Positions 63,495 through 64,000 of a stretch of DNA of 64,000 nt are shown here, piece after piece. The DNA is taken from assembly GCF_014863545.1 (NCBI RefSeq), contig NZ_CP062260.1, positions 4,535,001 to 4,599,000 on the forward strand, written 5' to 3'. Every line of letters begins with the position of its first letter. Within the stretch, counting starts at the first letter, position 1. Source of the stretch: Paenibacillus sp. JNUCC32. Lineage in GTDB: Bacteria; Bacillota; Bacilli; Paenibacillales; Paenibacillaceae. The notes beneath the pieces were generated by a model, which was given only the letters and a program-made list of their open reading frames with translations, had not been told where the DNA came from and ran no database searches. The position numbers and the translations under genes were made by a program.

Positions 63495-64000
63495 TCAACC
63501 GTTCCGGAACTCTACGGGGGTTACCCCCGCATACGCTTTGAATGTTTTGCTGAAATAACTCACATTGTCGTAAGCCAGACTTTCGCAGATTTCCCCGACC
63601 GTGCGGTCCGTCTGCCGCAGCAGCTCCTTGGCACGCTCCATCTTCATGCGGGTGACGTATTCGATGAAGGTCACGCCGGTTTCTTTTTTGAACATCCGGC
63701 TGAAATAGCTCGGATTCAGGTGCAGGCAGCCCGCAACGTCATCCAGCGTGATCCTCTGGTCAAGCCGAAGGGACACGTATTTGCAGGCCTCCGCCACTTC
63801 CGATCGTCTGCTGCCCCCGAATCCCCGGTCCATAGCCTGCATGGTGGATTCCAAATAATCGTGAAGCCAGGATTTCAGCTCGTTCAGGGAATCCATGTCC
63901 ATGATCTCTTTATGAAGCGCATCGGCCGTATAGGCGGGTGACAGCGAATGCAGTAGATGAAGCCTCAGCTTCAGATCCAGCAGGAGCTTCAATACCCAGT
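63495..64000 (-). CDS. AraC-family regulator, C-terminal part (YesN-type)
   Basis: The gene runs off the right edge; 168 or more codons are present, with the frame open to the edge. The end is an AraC DNA-binding domain with ITLDDVAGCLHLNPSYFSRM and TVGEICESLAYDNVSYFSKT as the two helix-turn-helix units, ending GVTPVEFRNG. The helical part before it fits a YesN-type response regulator or a membrane-bound AraC sensor. It precedes the heparinase operon and probably controls it. Confidence 0.88.
   Translation of the reverse strand, partial: WVLKLLLDLKLRLHLLHSLSPAYTADALHKEIMDMDSLNELKSWLHDYLESTMQAMDRGFGGSRRSEVAEACKYVSLRLDQRITLDDVAGCLHLNPSYFSRMFKKETGVTFIEYVTRMKMERAKELLRQTDRTVGEICESLAYDNVSYFSKTFKAYAGVTPVEFRNG

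Noticed and set aside
1..64000. tRNA, rRNA, CRISPR or prophage
   Set aside because: I looked for cloverleaf ends, regular direct repeats with spacers, and phage structural or integrase genes, and saw none.

Overview
The window looks like a chromosomal segment of a Paenibacillus or close Bacillales relative. The evidence is low to medium GC with strong AGGAGG-type ribosome binding sites, conserved Bacillales genes (DagK, RlmCD, YerC, YerB, DUF47/PiT, DUF4317), LplABC-type sugar transporters with membrane-bound AraC regulators, several PUL-like glycan loci, a copper-amine-oxidase 'stalk' protein and short intergenic palindromes built on CGGA/TCCG. No rRNA, tRNA, CRISPR array or intact transposon was found.

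Layout. 1-7.2 kb: the tip of a Gfo/Idh/MocA oxidoreductase, an AT-rich lipoprotein, a two-gene MacB-like ABC exporter, a DUF4317 protein and a lone AAA ATPase. 7.4-10.2 kb: a TetR regulator facing a nitroreductase pseudogene with three lesions, then an MFS exporter. 10.4-12.8 kb: a MetE-C-like methyltransferase and a tRNA-dihydrouridine synthase. 13.3-15.9 kb: a polymer O-acylation cassette (MBOAT, SGNH and a 61-residue single-pass protein whose C-terminus matches the DltX motif). 16.0-24.3 kb: a small hypothetical gene, then a fucosidase/LplABC-type locus with its AraC regulator. 24.5-29.7 kb: a two-gene 2-oxoacid:ferredoxin oxidoreductase diverging from hybrid-cluster protein Hcp, with one Fnr-type box at -41.5 of each predicted promoter. 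29.8-32.6 kb: an MFS pump and a secreted CBM/crystallin/lysozyme-like protein. 33-42.6 kb: housekeeping genes (rlmCD, dagK, cbiX, yerC, yrhK-like, corA, pit-DUF47, yerB).

42.8-47.5 kb is an unusual block. Three DoxX-family paralogues lie among noncoding degenerate repeats. Copies 1 and 3 are almost identical in coding DNA but have diverged leaders, and both promoters carry an Fnr-type box at -41.5 and a Rex-like box at -20.5. 47.5-51.0 kb: a BlaI-type repressor and M56 sensor protease, plus a separate secreted copy of the protease's outer domain. Both promoters share the same TTGACA-17 bp-TAG(C/T)AT layout and TACA/TGTA operators. 51-58.2 kb: a DODA-type dioxygenase, an alpha/beta hydrolase, a PadR/DUF1129 pair, secreted proteins and ilvA. 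58.3-64 kb: a uronic-acid polysaccharide locus (DUF2264, GH88, heparinase II/III) with a partial AraC-type regulator running off the right edge.

Two themes connect distant parts of the window. One is anaerobic or redox control through TGTGA-N6-TCACA boxes at a constant spacing (por, hcp, two doxX). The other is inducible glycan use and envelope modification. All names come from reading the sequence and recalling families; no database search was run.
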